Part shown: piece by piece, positions 50,374-59,466 of the stretch | Position numbering within the stretch: position 1 is the stretch's first letter | Layout of the letters: the number at the start of each line of letters is the position of its first letter | Source of the DNA: Stenotrophomonas maltophilia | GTDB taxonomy: Bacteria; Pseudomonadota; Gammaproteobacteria; Xanthomonadales; Xanthomonadaceae | NCBI RefSeq assembly: GCF_013464485.1 | Contig: NZ_RAUX01000019.1 | Coordinates: forward strand, 9,233-73,232 | DNA length: 64,000 bases | Direction of reading: 5' to 3' | Notes under the pieces: model-generated | What the model was told of the DNA's origin: nothing | What the model saw: the letters and a program-made list of their open reading frames with translations, nothing else | Databases searched by the model: none | Position numbers and translations under genes: made by a program

Positions 50374-52692
50374 TCAGAAGGTTAGCGAGGTGCTGAACAT
50401 CAGCTGCCGGGGCGCGCTGCGCTGCAGGGTCTGGTAATCCCCCGAGAACGACGAGCCGGCGATGGTGGCGGTGCCGATGTTGTGGCGGTTGAACAGGTTG
50501 CTCACGTCCAGCCGCAGCTCCAGCCCGGGCACTGCACTGTCCGCACCGAACCGGTACGCGGCATAGGTGTTGACCTGCCAGAAGGCCGGCACGCGGATGT
50601 CGTTCTCGTAGGTGAAGGGCTGGCGCAGGTACGAGGTGCTGGTGGCACCCAAACGCCAGTCACCAAAATGGGCCGACAGGTCGCTGACCAGCGAGATCTG
50701 CGGGTAGCCCGGCTGGGCATTGCCCTTGATCGGGTACACCGTGTCGCCCACCACGAAATCGCTGTCGTAGTACGAACGGGCCACGGCTACGCCCTGGTAG
50801 AACTGCAGGTGGTCGGTCAGGTCGGCGGTGATGCCGAGGTCAGCGCCGATCACGTGCATCTTCGGCATCAGCCGCACGGTGTTGATCTGCGCGAACTGGG
50901 TGCCGATGGCGGCCGACAGCAGGCGGTTGCGGATGTCGTTGTAGAACACGTCGCCGGTGATCGTCAGCCGGTCGAAGCGATGCGACGCCCCCACGGTGAG
51001 GTTCCAGTTCTTCTCCGGGCGCAGCGTGCCCGCTACGCGATCGAATTCTTCCTGGTCGGTGATGGTCCACGCCGAGGCGGTGTAGCCGATGTTGCCGCGC
51101 TGGGCCACGCGGTAGCCGTTCATGGTGTTGGCCAGGTCGATGAAGGCGTCGGTGGATTCGGTCGGGCTCCAGAACAGCGAGACGTGCGGCAGGAAGTTGC
51201 TCTTCGCGCGCAGGGTACCGTTCACCGGCCGGTCCTCGGCATCACCGAGACCACCGCCGCTGGTGCGGAAGTCCACGGCCTTGAAGCCGACACCCAGCTT
51301 CAGCGTGTCGTTCAACACGATGTCGTCCTGCAGGTAGAACTGGCGCGAGCGGGTCACCCAGCTCGATGCGTTGTCGGTCTTGAACGCGGGGCCGTACACA
51401 TCGAACGGGCCGGTGGCCTTCAGCGGCGGGCCCTCACCCAGCAGCGGCTGCTGGTACCACTCGGTCTTGGCCGCAGCCTTGCTCTTCTCCTGCCAGAAAC
51501 CGGCAGTGAAGGTGTGCGCGCCGGTCTCGAACTGCAGGTTGACCATGCCACCCAGGCGATTCACACGTGGCGTCTGCACCTGTTCGGAGAACGGCGCACC
51601 GTTGGGCGACGGCACGGTCGGGTCGGTCAGCGTGGCCTGGGTGTGGCTGTTGGCGTTGTACACCTGCACGTTGCCGCGCAGCGACGGGGTGATCTGGAAG
51701 CGATGGTTGATCGAGGACACGCGGTCGCGGGTGATCTGGCCGGTGTCGTACGGGATCAGTTCGGACAGCTCACCGCAGGTATAGACGCCGCAGGACTTGT
51801 CCGCATTCTCCGGCGAGGCCACGTACCACGCCCAGGCATAATCGGGATAGAAGATGTCGGCCTTCCAGCCCAGCTTGCGGATCATGTCGAACGAAATGTT
51901 GTTGTAACCCCAGACCTTGGCCTTGCTGTCGGACAGGAACACGGTGAAGTCGCCCCAGGCAACGTCCTGCTGCAGCTTCAGGTCGCCGCGCAGGAAGTTC
52001 TGGGTGCCCTCGCCCTGGTACTTGTCGGCGGACACGCGCTGCAGGTCGACCAGCAACTTCGGGCCGTGCTCACCGAGTTGGCCGCTCTGCCCGGACACGG
52101 TGGTGACCAACGTGTTGTTGCTGCCCACGCCCTGTTTCACGCGCAGGCTGGGCGTGTCCTGCAGCTCGCGCAGGCGGTATTCGAGGCTGCCGCCGTTGAC
52201 GCTGCTGGAGAACACGCTGACCGGTGCGCCGCCGGGGCTGACCGTGATCGCGCCGATGCCGTCGGGCACGCCCACGTTCACCACGCTGGTGCCGGTAAGC
52301 GAGAGGAAGCCGTTGTCGTTCAGCGGCACGCCTTCGAAGGTGATGCCCATTTCATTCATGCGGAAGCCACGCACGAACAGGCTGGTGGCCGAGATATCCA
52401 GGCCCAGGCCGTCAGTGGCGGTGTAGCTGGCACCGGGCACCTGCTTCAGCATGGCCAGTCCGTTGTTGCCGGTGACCATCGCGTCGAGGTCTTCGGCCTT
52501 GATGATGTAGCGGTTCGGACCGACCACCTGGGTTGGTGCCACGGCCGCGCCGCGGGGTGTGGCGATCACCTGCAGGGCGTTGAGCGTAGTGGGTGTGTCG
52601 CGCGCGGTGTCAGCCGATTCGGCGGCATACGCAGGTGCGGCGATGGCCGTGATGATGGCCAGGGCGAGGCGCGTCGTGGGTGGGGTGTTCAT
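50374..52692 (-). CDS. TonB-dependent receptor
   Basis: A 772-residue outer-membrane transporter. A signal peptide (MNTPPTTRLALAIITAIAAP) is followed by a TonB-box-like LNALQVIATPRG, a plug (NRYIIKAEDLDAMVTGNNG, SATSLFVRGFRMNEMG, GGAPVSVFSSSVNGGSLEYR), then the 22-strand barrel and a C-terminal aromatic (SLTF) required for assembly. The substrate is not certain; plug and barrel look like the Fe-siderophore group. The start at 52692 is supported by the signal sequence; the frame open further upstream is not. It is a single gene with a hairpin beyond its end. Energised by TonB-ExbB-ExbD encoded elsewhere. Confidence 0.9.
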   Translation of the reverse strand: MNTPPTTRLALAIITAIAAPAYAAESADTARDTPTTLNALQVIATPRGAAVAPTQVVGPNRYIIKAEDLDAMVTGNNGLAMLKQVPGASYTATDGLGLDISATSLFVRGFRMNEMGITFEGVPLNDNGFLSLTGTSVVNVGVPDGIGAITVSPGGAPVSVFSSSVNGGSLEYRLRELQDTPSLRVKQGVGSNNTLVTTVSGQSGQLGEHGPKLLVDLQRVSADKYQGEGTQNFLRGDLKLQQDVAWGDFTVFLSDSKAKVWGYNNISFDMIRKLGWKADIFYPDYAWAWYVASPENADKSCGVYTCGELSELIPYDTGQITRDRVSSINHRFQITPSLRGNVQVYNANSHTQATLTDPTVPSPNGAPFSEQVQTPRVNRLGGMVNLQFETGAHTFTAGFWQEKSKAAAKTEWYQQPLLGEGPPLKATGPFDVYGPAFKTDNASSWVTRSRQFYLQDDIVLNDTLKLGVGFKAVDFRTSGGGLGDAEDRPVNGTLRAKSNFLPHVSLFWSPTESTDAFIDLANTMNGYRVAQRGNIGYTASAWTITDQEEFDRVAGTLRPEKNWNLTVGASHRFDRLTITGDVFYNDIRNRLLSAAIGTQFAQINTVRLMPKMHVIGADLGITADLTDHLQFYQGVAVARSYYDSDFVVGDTVYPIKGNAQPGYPQISLVSDLSAHFGDWRLGATSTSYLRQPFTYENDIRVPAFWQVNTYAAYRFGADSAVPGLELRLDVSNLFNRHNIGTATIAGSSFSGDYQTLQRSAPRQLMFSTSLTF

Positions 52693-53079
52693 GGGCAGAT
52701 CCAGGGTGCAGGGAGAGAGCGGCGCAGGCGCACGCCCAGCGCGTTGCAGCACCGGTGTGGGCGCTCTGGCTGGCGATGCGATTGCGTTGGGGGTGTGACG
52801 GCGCAGTGCGCGCCGGTCAGTGGCAGAGGAAGACGATCCTCCGCCTCATAATTCGATGGCGTGATTTCGACGTACGAAAGTCTTGCATCGGTTTGCCGCA
52901 TTCGCCATCGCGCCGTGGTACAGCGCCGATGGCGATGGGGATGGGCGGGTTATACGTGGGTATAGCCCCGGCGTGGTGGAGGTCGACTTTGGTCGGCGCT
53001 TTCCGTCTGCGTGTGCCAACCAAGATTGGCACCTACCGGGGCGGATGGGGTTGGCACCTACCGGGGGACGGTCGCGCGG
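52693..53079. other. Region upstream of the TonB receptor with REP elements
   Basis: 387 bp. It holds the receptor promoter and, near the HAD gene end, a GTGCCAACC-AA-GATTGGCAC palindrome (53013-53032) with a second ACCTACCGG copy after it. No Fur box was recognised with confidence. Confidence 0.45.
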
Positions 53080-53943
53080 TTACTGCAGCACGAAGCGCTC
53101 GATTGCCCGCGCCACGCCTTCGTCTGCATTGCTGGTGGTTTCAAACCGCGCCACCGCCTTCACCGCGTCGATGGCATTGCCCATCGCCACGCTGGTACCG
53201 GCGTACTGCAGCATGGTCAGGTCGTTCTCCTGGTCACCGATGGCCATCACGTTGGCGCGGTCGATGCCCAGGTGCTCGGCCAGCTTCTGCAGGCTCGGGC
53301 CCTTGCCAGCGCGGTGGTCGAACACTTCCAGGAAGAACGGTGCGCTCTTCAGCACCGCGAAGCGCTCGGTCAGCGCGCTGGGCAAGCGCGCGATGGCAGC
53401 ATCCAGCACCTCGGGCGTGTCGATCATCATCAACTTGATGAAGGACATGGATGGGTCCATGTCGGCCACCCGGCGGTACGACAGCGGCATGTGCGAAAGG
53501 TGCGAATCGGCCACGGTGTAGTAGCTGATGTCCTGGTTGGGCGTGTAGATGCGCTGGCTGTCCAACGCCTGGAAATGGATACCCAGTTCGCGCGCCACCT
53601 GCTCGCAGAACAGGAAGTCGGCGAAGCTGAGCGGATACGCGACTACCGTTTCGCGCGTGCCGATGCGCTGCACCAGGCCACCATTGCAGGCGATGCAGTA
53701 GTCGTCGTTGCCGTTGATGCCCAGCTCCTGCAGGAACGGTGCCAGGCCCGGCACCGGGCGGCCGCTGGTCAGCACGATGTGCACGCCCAGCGCGCGCGCC
53801 TGTGCAATGGCCTGCCTGACCCGTGCGGTGAGCCGGTGGGCGGGGTCCAGCAGGGTGCCATCCATGTCGATGGCGACCAGTTCGATGGTCGATTGCCTGC
53901 GGCCCATGTCCATCAGCGTCTTACCTTCATGCGGGCCGTCCAT
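53080..53943 (-). CDS. Cof-type HAD-IIB phosphatase
   Basis: A 287-residue HAD phosphatase with a type IIB cap. Motif I is LVAIDMDGTLLDPAHRLTA, motif II VLTSGRPVPGLAPFL, motif III with HRAGKGPSLQKLAEHLGI (Lys) and motif IV VMAIGDQENDLTMLQYAG. Close to YidA/Cof proteins that act on sugar phosphates or other small phosphates. GAGGGGG stands just before the ATG at 53943; Mets at residues 11 and 13 are alternatives. Single gene, divergent from exoD. Confidence 0.9.
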   Translation of the reverse strand: MDGPHEGKTLMDMGRRQSTIELVAIDMDGTLLDPAHRLTARVRQAIAQARALGVHIVLTSGRPVPGLAPFLQELGINGNDDYCIACNGGLVQRIGTRETVVAYPLSFADFLFCEQVARELGIHFQALDSQRIYTPNQDISYYTVADSHLSHMPLSYRRVADMDPSMSFIKLMMIDTPEVLDAAIARLPSALTERFAVLKSAPFFLEVFDHRAGKGPSLQKLAEHLGIDRANVMAIGDQENDLTMLQYAGTSVAMGNAIDAVKAVARFETTSNADEGVARAIERFVLQ

Positions 53944-54064
53944 TTTACCCCCTCATGCCCGGTTCACCTCTTTGCCCACGTTGGCCGGGATACTGCGGGA
54001 GCCTGTGCGTCCCCCACCGCAGGACGGCCCATTGACCGCCCTTCCCTGGAGAACCTTGCGACGC

Positions 54065-54727
54065 ATGACCTACCGTGCCCCCGAAACCAACGACAGCGCG
54101 CCCCTGGCCCAGCAGATCGAGCAGATGATCGACGAGCTGCCCGGCGAGCAGGTCAGCGTCGGCACCCTGCTCAGCGCGCTGGGCGATGAAGGCCTGCTGC
54201 TGATCGTGATCCTGCTCTCGGCCATCTTCATCATTCCGGTGTCGATTCCCGGGCTGAGCACCGTGTTCGGCGCCTCGATCCTGCTGATCGGCCTGAGCCG
54301 GGTGCGCAACCGCCCGCTGTGGGTGCCGCGGAAGCTGGCGCGCCGCCAGATCGCCACCGACAAGCTGAAGGCCAACCTGGGCCGTGCACTGAAGTGGGTG
54401 CACCGCATGGAGCGTCTGTCGCGGCCGATGCGGCTGGCGGTGATGGTGCGCTCGAGGAAGATGATGCGCCTGAACAACCTGGCGCTGGTCGTGGCCACGC
54501 TGCTGCTGATGGCGCCGGCCGGGCCGATTCCCTTCAGCAACACGTTGCCGGCGCTGGCACTGATGTCCTTCGCCATTGGCTTCATCCAGCGCGATGGTGC
54601 GGCGGTGGCCGCCGGTTACGCGTTCGTGGTGGCCACGATGGTGTACTTCGGCGTGCTGCTGGGTGGCGTCGGGTTTGCTGCGGAGTCGGTGTTCAGCGGG
54701 TTCCGCAGCGGTACCGCGGAACTGTAG
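54065..54727 (+). CDS. exoD: ExoD family exopolysaccharide-synthesis membrane protein
   Basis: A 220-residue integral membrane protein of the ExoD family. A cytoplasmic N-terminus (ETNDSAPLAQQIEQMIDELP and QVSVGTLLSALGDEGLLL) is followed by hydrophobic hairpins (VILLSAIFIIPVSIPGLSTV, MAPAGPIPFSNTLPALALMS). Rhizobial ExoD is needed for normal exopolysaccharide and alkali tolerance; the mechanism is not known. The start at 54065 is chosen by family and signal-free N-terminus. Its TAG stop codon is part of the SMAG repeat that follows. Confidence 0.85.
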   Translation: MTYRAPETNDSAPLAQQIEQMIDELPGEQVSVGTLLSALGDEGLLLIVILLSAIFIIPVSIPGLSTVFGASILLIGLSRVRNRPLWVPRKLARRQIATDKLKANLGRALKWVHRMERLSRPMRLAVMVRSRKMMRLNNLALVVATLLLMAPAGPIPFSNTLPALALMSFAIGFIQRDGAAVAAGYAFVVATMVYFGVLLGGVGFAAESVFSGFRSGTAEL

Positions 54728-54850
54728 AGCCGAGCCCACGCTCGGCTGCTCCTCGACCTGTACGCGGAAACCCCGCGCTGCGCGCGTAAGCCGAGCATGG
54801 CTCGGCTCTACAAAAGCCACATCCAAAGCAGTCGAGCATGGCTCGACGCT
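54723..54850. repeat. SMAG/REP cluster overlapping the exoD stop
   Basis: TGTAGAGCCGAGCCCACGC (from 54723) pairs with the inverse arm ending GGCTCGGCTCTACA at 54812. A further GTCGAGCATGGCTCGAC palindrome follows (about 54832-54848). The first element's TAG (54725-54727) is the stop codon of exoD. Confidence 0.8.
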
Positions 54851-54856
54851 ACAGAG

Positions 54857-56167
54857 CTACTTGGCTGACACCCGCCACACCACGTCGCCCACGTCGTCGG
54901 CCACCAGCAGCGCACCTTCGGCGTCCATCGCCATGCCCACCGGTGCGCCCATCAGGGTCTTTTCATCCTTCGAGGCAAAGCCGCTGACCACGGTCTGCGG
55001 CCGCCCGGTCGGCTTGCCGTCCTTGAACGGTACGTACACCACTTCATAGCCGCTCAGCGGCGAACGATCCCAGCTGCCGTGCTCGCCGATGAAGGCACCG
55101 CCGTGGTACTGCGCCGGCAGCGCCTGGCCGGTGTAGAACAGCAGGCCCAGCGGTGCCACGTGCGAGCCGATGGCGTAGTCGGGCACGATCGCTTTGGCCA
55201 CCAGATCGGGCCGCTGCGGCTGCACGCGCTCGTCCACGTGCTGGCCGTAGTAGCTGTAGGGCCAGCCGTAGAAGCCATCTTCCTTCACCGAAGTGAGATA
55301 GTCCGGCACCAGGTCGGCACCGATCTCGTCGCGCTCGTTCGCTACCGCCCACAGTTTGCCGGTGCTCGGCTCCCAGTCCAGCCCGGTCGGGTTGCGGATG
55401 CCCGAGGCGAAGATGCGGCTGCCACGCGTGGCCACGTCCACTTCCAGCACCACCGCGCGACGGTATTCCACGGCAAGACCATTTTCGGTGATGTTGCTGT
55501 TGGAGCCCACGCCCACATACAGCTTGCTGCCATCGCGGCTGGCCAGCAGTTCCTTGGTCCAGTGATGGTTGATGGTGCTGGGCAGGTCGGTGAACTCGCG
55601 GCCCTTGTCGGACATGCGGGTTTCGCCCGGTACATAGTGGTACTGCATGATGTTGCCGGTGTTGGCCACGTACAGCGTGTCACCGATCAGTTGGATGCCG
55701 AACGGCGAATGCAGGCCTTCGATGTAGACATGCTGGGTCCACGTGGCAGTGCCGGGCGCGCGGCGCAGCAGGGTGACCCGGTTGCCGCCCTTGCCGGCCT
55801 TGCCCGAGCGCGCCTTCACCTTGCCGGCGATCCACTGCTTGGGCGTGGTGACCGGTTCTTCGCCGGGGCCATTGCCTTCCACCACCAGCACATCGCCGTT
55901 GGGCAGGGTCAACAATCGCCGCGGATGCTGCAGGTTGGCGGCGATGCGTTCGATCTTCAGGCCTTCGGCCACCGTGGGTGACTGGCCGTCGGCCCAACCC
56001 ACGCCTTTGGGCACCTGCATCGGCGGCATCAGGAAGTTCTTCGGTGCCGGCAGAGGCGGCTTTGCACCCGACTGGTCGGTGGGGTGGTATTCGGCCTTGC
56101 CGGCACAGGCCGACAGCATCACGGCCAGCGCCAGGGCGCCCACGGTAGGCAGGATGTGCTTAGCCAT
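54857..56167 (-). CDS. PQQ-dependent sugar (sorbosone-type) dehydrogenase lipoprotein
   Basis: A 436-residue six-bladed beta-propeller of the glucose/sorbosone dehydrogenase family, anchored as a lipoprotein (ALALAVMLSACAGKAEY, lipobox LSAC). Family blocks include LTLPNGDVLVVEG, SPFGIQLIGDTLYVANTGN, YVGVGSNSNITENG, RNPTGLDWEPSTGKLWAVANERDEIG and GAFIGEHGSWDRSPLSGYEV. It probably oxidises an aldose in the periplasm with PQQ as cofactor; the substrate is unknown. Its first codons overlap the end of the upstream DUF2231 gene by 8 nt, and GGGAGG lies before the start, so the pair may be an electron-transfer unit. Confidence 0.88.
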   Translation of the reverse strand: MAKHILPTVGALALAVMLSACAGKAEYHPTDQSGAKPPLPAPKNFLMPPMQVPKGVGWADGQSPTVAEGLKIERIAANLQHPRRLLTLPNGDVLVVEGNGPGEEPVTTPKQWIAGKVKARSGKAGKGGNRVTLLRRAPGTATWTQHVYIEGLHSPFGIQLIGDTLYVANTGNIMQYHYVPGETRMSDKGREFTDLPSTINHHWTKELLASRDGSKLYVGVGSNSNITENGLAVEYRRAVVLEVDVATRGSRIFASGIRNPTGLDWEPSTGKLWAVANERDEIGADLVPDYLTSVKEDGFYGWPYSYYGQHVDERVQPQRPDLVAKAIVPDYAIGSHVAPLGLLFYTGQALPAQYHGGAFIGEHGSWDRSPLSGYEVVYVPFKDGKPTGRPQTVVSGFASKDEKTLMGAPVGMAMDAEGALLVADDVGDVVWRVSAK

Positions 56168-56603
56168 GACGACCTCCCTGCAGCACCGGCGGCTGCAGAG
56201 ACAGCAGGATCAGGCCCAGCGCGATCAGGGCCACGGTCAGCGCCGACAGGATCGTGCCCGGCACCGCGACGGCATAGGCATCGCGGCTGTGCACGAAGGC
56301 ATTCCAGATCGCCAGCAGCACCGCGACCAGGTTGAGGAAGAAGTCGATACGGTCGATGCGGGTGGCGGTACCGTTTCGGCGCCAGACCGTGAACAGGTTG
56401 ATCAGGCGCGGAATGATGGCGATCAGCAGGCCGAAGGTGATCAACCAGGCGGCGGCCTTGCCCCACATCACCTCGGCGCTGTTGAGATAGATCGCGTCGA
56501 AGATCAGCGCGCCGACGAAGAAGCCGAAGGGTATCGGGTTCAACAGGCTGAACAGCGTGGTGCCGAGGCCGCGATGGGCCTGGGCCAGAGGGTTGACCAT
56601 CAT
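56160..56603 (-). CDS. DUF2231-type small membrane protein
   Basis: A 147-residue membrane protein with four hydrophobic helices (FSLLNPIPFGFFVGALIFDAIY, AAAWLITFGLLIAIIPRLINLF, FFLNLVAVLLAIWNAFVH, ILSALTVALIALGLILLSL). NPIPFGFF, then a long loop, is the DUF2231 pattern; such proteins often neighbour periplasmic PQQ enzymes and may pass electrons to the chain. The GGAG-spaced start is at 56600-56603 (two Met in a row). First of the two-gene operon with the sorbosone-type dehydrogenase. Confidence 0.75.
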   Translation of the reverse strand: MMVNPLAQAHRGLGTTLFSLLNPIPFGFFVGALIFDAIYLNSAEVMWGKAAAWLITFGLLIAIIPRLINLFTVWRRNGTATRIDRIDFFLNLVAVLLAIWNAFVHSRDAYAVAVPGTILSALTVALIALGLILLSLQPPVLQGGRHG

Positions 56604-56702
56604 CGTGCTCCGATGCGGAAGGGTGCACGGGCTGTAGTAGCACAGCCGGATGTGAGGGGGCGCGATGATGACCGGTGGGAGTGACGGCAAGCTTGGATGG
56701 AT

Positions 56703-56723
56703 GTGCCGACCAACGGTCGGCAC
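56703..56723. repeat. Single REP-like palindrome
   Basis: GTGCCGACC-AAC-GGTCGGCAC followed by CCACC, the same element as at 2961-2981 and 60272-60292. Confidence 0.8.
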
Positions 56724-56762
56724 CCACCAGGATGGATGCCGCCGAACACGTGGCATCACCGA

Positions 56763-57089
56763 TCAGACGGGCAGCAACCTGCCGTCTTCAGTGCGTTCGA
56801 ACTCGGTACCCGCCGGCGCGTCCACCACTGCCAGGACGGCATGATCGCAGTTGGCGATGGTGTTCACGTCGTACACGCCGGAGTTTCCCGGCTCGTCCAG
56901 GTAATCTTCGGTTTCGTCACCGGCAAGAAATCGCCAGCCACTGTCCAACTCGTTGTCGGGCGCCTCGCGGTAGCAGTAGCCCACGGGCTGGCCATCAACG
57001 GTGATGCGATCGGTGGCGATGCATCCGCCATAGCCCTCCAGCAGAGGCTTGATCTGCTCGGCGGAGAGACGGAATTGCTTCGGCTTCAT
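56763..57089 (-). CDS. DUF2185 (Imm33-like) protein
   Basis: A 108-residue protein beginning MKPKQFRLSAEQIKPLLEGY with the DUF2185 pattern: CIATDRITVDGQPVGYCYRE and SGWRFLAGDETEDYLDEPGN. The family overlaps with immunity-type Imm33 domains, but there is no toxin nearby. AGGAGG stands just before the start. Second gene of a two-gene unit (9-bp gap to the gene before). Confidence 0.8.
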   Translation of the reverse strand: MKPKQFRLSAEQIKPLLEGYGGCIATDRITVDGQPVGYCYREAPDNELDSGWRFLAGDETEDYLDEPGNSGVYDVNTIANCDHAVLAVVDAPAGTEFERTEDGRLLPV

Positions 57090-57098
57090 CGTGCCTCC

Positions 57099-57458
57099 TC
57101 AGGGAACGTAGACCAAGTGCAGACTGTATTCGAAGCCGGTTTCGGTTTCGGCGATATCCACATCCATTACCAGATCACTTCGCCCTTCCACAGCCGTGTA
57201 CAGGTCGACCAGGACCTTCCAGCGCTCGCCATGCCACTGGCTGACCGAAGTTTCCCAGCTGGCCTCGGGGAGCTGCACCAGGGTTTCCCCATAGTCCGCG
57301 ATGATGCCAGTGATGACATCCCAGGTGTCGGCGCTGCACGCGGGCACGTTCACTGCGTGGGGCGCACGGCCGGCCGCGATCTCGTTTGCCATCCAGGCCA
57401 GGGTGGGACGGAAGGCCTCGTCCACGGGGGTTTCGGTGTCCGGGCCTTTCCTGACCAT
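57099..57458 (-). CDS. Hypothetical protein coupled to the DUF2185 gene
   Basis: A 119-residue protein from the ATG at 57458 (MVRKGPDTETPVDEAFRPTL), with WMANEIAAGRAPHAVNVPAC and a beta-rich C-terminus (LVMDVDIAETETGFEYSLHL). GGAAGACCG precedes the start. It looks like an immunity- or SUKH-type small protein but is not assigned. First of the two-gene unit. Confidence 0.6.
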   Translation of the reverse strand: MVRKGPDTETPVDEAFRPTLAWMANEIAAGRAPHAVNVPACSADTWDVITGIIADYGETLVQLPEASWETSVSQWHGERWKVLVDLYTAVEGRSDLVMDVDIAETETGFEYSLHLVYVP

Positions 57459-57699
57459 CGGTCTTCCTTGTGCAATGGGCCGCGAGAGACGGCCCAACGA
57501 TGATGGCACGGGCAGGAGGGCCGCGACCGCCGGCTTTTATTCCTCGGCGGCATAAGCGTTTGTGACGCAATCGGCACATCTGCAGATTGGTTCCGTGAAG
57601 AGGTAGGGGGTTCTTCGTTGTGTCGCGTTTGGCTCGTTGCGATGGGGCAGTTCCGCCCCGCCGTCCTGCCATGCCGATTCACAACAGAAGGATTCGTGT

Positions 57700-59466
57700 A
57701 TGAAGCGACACACGCAACGCTCCGCGCCACCGCGCTCCGCGCGCCTGGCCCTTGCCACTGCCCTGGTGCTGGGCAGCCTGGCCGTCACCGCCCAGGCCCA
57801 GCAGGCCGATCCGCTGGCCGGGCGTCAGTGGCATCTGCTCAACACCGGGCAGGCCGTACTGGGCGATACCCTGCCGGTGGCCGGCAACGATCTGAACGTG
57901 GATGGCCTGTACCGCAACGGCATCCGCGGCCAGGGCGTCACCATCGCCATCGTCGATGACGGCCTGCAGATCGCCCACCCGGACCTGGCTGCCAACGTTG
58001 CGGCGGTCGCGGGAAAGAACTTCGCCAACCAGAGCAACAACCCCTCACCGTCCAATCCCGACCGCGACAACCACGGCACCATGGTCGGCGGCATCGCCGG
58101 TGCGGTGGGCGCCAACAACCTGGGCGTGCGCGGCGTCGCTTCGGCCGCCACACTCAAGGGCTTCAATTTCCTGGCGTCCAATGCCCAGGGCAATTCGAAT
58201 TCCAACATCGAGTACTCGTGGTGGGATGGCGCCGAAGTGGCCGACGTGGGGGTCTTCAACAACAGCTGGGGCTCCAGCCCGGGCAACCCCAACCTGCCGC
58301 TGGCCTACAGCCAGAACGACATCGCCGCCTATGAGCAGGCCATGTCCGGCACCCGTGGCGGGCGCGGTGGCATCTACGTGAAGGCCGCCGGCAACAATCA
58401 CAACAACGGTGCACGCTCGGATGGCACCGACATCTGCTCGGCAGACACCAAGAACCGCAACACGGGTTGCATTCCGGCCGGCCGCGACCCGCGCAACAAC
58501 CTGTTCAACGTGATCACCGTTGCTGCCGTGCGCGCCGATGGCGTGCGCTCGTCCTACTCGTCTACCGGCTCGGCGCTGTGGGTGTCCGGCTTCGGCGGCG
58601 AGAACGGCTGGCAGCGGCAGGTCGTGCCGGGGCAGCTGGCGATCCGCTACGATCCCGCCATTCTCACCACCGACGTCACCGGCTGCGCGCAGGGCAGCAA
58701 CAAGAACGCCAGCCTGCGCAACACGTTGGATGGCGACCAGTCCGCCATCGACCGCACCTGCAACTACACCGGCAAGATGAACGGTACCTCGGCGGCTACG
58801 CCGATGGTGTCGGGTGTTGCAGCACTGGTGCTGGAAGCAAACCCGAACCTGTCCTACCGCGACGTAAAGTACATCCTGGCCACCACTGCCACCCGCAACG
58901 ACCCGAACCAGGCAGCGGTGACTCATTCCGACGGCCGCGTACTGGTGCCGGGCTGGACGGTGAACGCTGCCGGCCGTGCCTACAGCAACTGGTACGGCTT
59001 CGGCGTGGTCAATGCCGCACGCGCAGTGCAGGTGGCGGAGAACTTCCAGTCGCTGGGTGCGCTGGTCGACAGCGGCTGGCGTACCACCACGCGCACCGTG
59101 GCCATCGGCAATACCTCGGCGGCTGCGGCGCGCCTGACCTTCCAGGTCGCCAATGGTGCTCGCAACATCGAGAGCGTGCAGCTGGGCTTCCGCGTCAACC
59201 ACAGCAACACCCGCCAGCTGCAGTTCGTGCTGGTCTCGCCCAGCGGCACGCGCAGCGTGGTGCAGCCGGCATTCACCGCAATCGGTTCGGGTACCGGTGG
59301 CGTGCAGCGCAATTTCACCAACTGGGACCTGCTGTCCAGCAATGCCTTCCTGGATGAGAACGCCACGGGCACCTGGACGCTGGAAGTCACCGACCTGGGG
59401 CAGGCCGCGAACGCTGCATCGCGTGGCAACCTCGAATTCTTCAAGATCCGCGTTCTGGGGCACTGA
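57700..59466 (+). CDS. Secreted kexin-like subtilisin protease with P-domain
   Basis: A 588-residue S8 serine protease. The signal peptide is MKRHTQRSAP ... LGSLAVTAQAQ (first 33-34 residues). The catalytic triad is Asp86 (IAIVDDGLQIAHPDL), His125 (DNHGTMVGGIAGA) and Ser364 (NGTSAATPMVSGVAAL). Residues about 460-588 are a P (proprotein-convertase) domain with ESVQLGFRVNHSNTRQLQFV and FLDENATGTWTLEVTDLG. There is almost no prodomain between signal and catalytic domain, which is rare for subtilases. The next gene, overlapping by 1 nt, may supply that function. AAGGA lies before the ATG at 57700. Confidence 0.93.
   Translation: MKRHTQRSAPPRSARLALATALVLGSLAVTAQAQQADPLAGRQWHLLNTGQAVLGDTLPVAGNDLNVDGLYRNGIRGQGVTIAIVDDGLQIAHPDLAANVAAVAGKNFANQSNNPSPSNPDRDNHGTMVGGIAGAVGANNLGVRGVASAATLKGFNFLASNAQGNSNSNIEYSWWDGAEVADVGVFNNSWGSSPGNPNLPLAYSQNDIAAYEQAMSGTRGGRGGIYVKAAGNNHNNGARSDGTDICSADTKNRNTGCIPAGRDPRNNLFNVITVAAVRADGVRSSYSSTGSALWVSGFGGENGWQRQVVPGQLAIRYDPAILTTDVTGCAQGSNKNASLRNTLDGDQSAIDRTCNYTGKMNGTSAATPMVSGVAALVLEANPNLSYRDVKYILATTATRNDPNQAAVTHSDGRVLVPGWTVNAAGRAYSNWYGFGVVNAARAVQVAENFQSLGALVDSGWRTTTRTVAIGNTSAAAARLTFQVANGARNIESVQLGFRVNHSNTRQLQFVLVSPSGTRSVVQPAFTAIGSGTGGVQRNFTNWDLLSSNAFLDENATGTWTLEVTDLGQAANAASRGNLEFFKIRVLGH

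Noticed and set aside
50482-52851. 789-residue open frame on the plus strand across the TonB receptor gene
   Set aside because: Antisense shadow; the minus strand has signal peptide, plug and barrel features.
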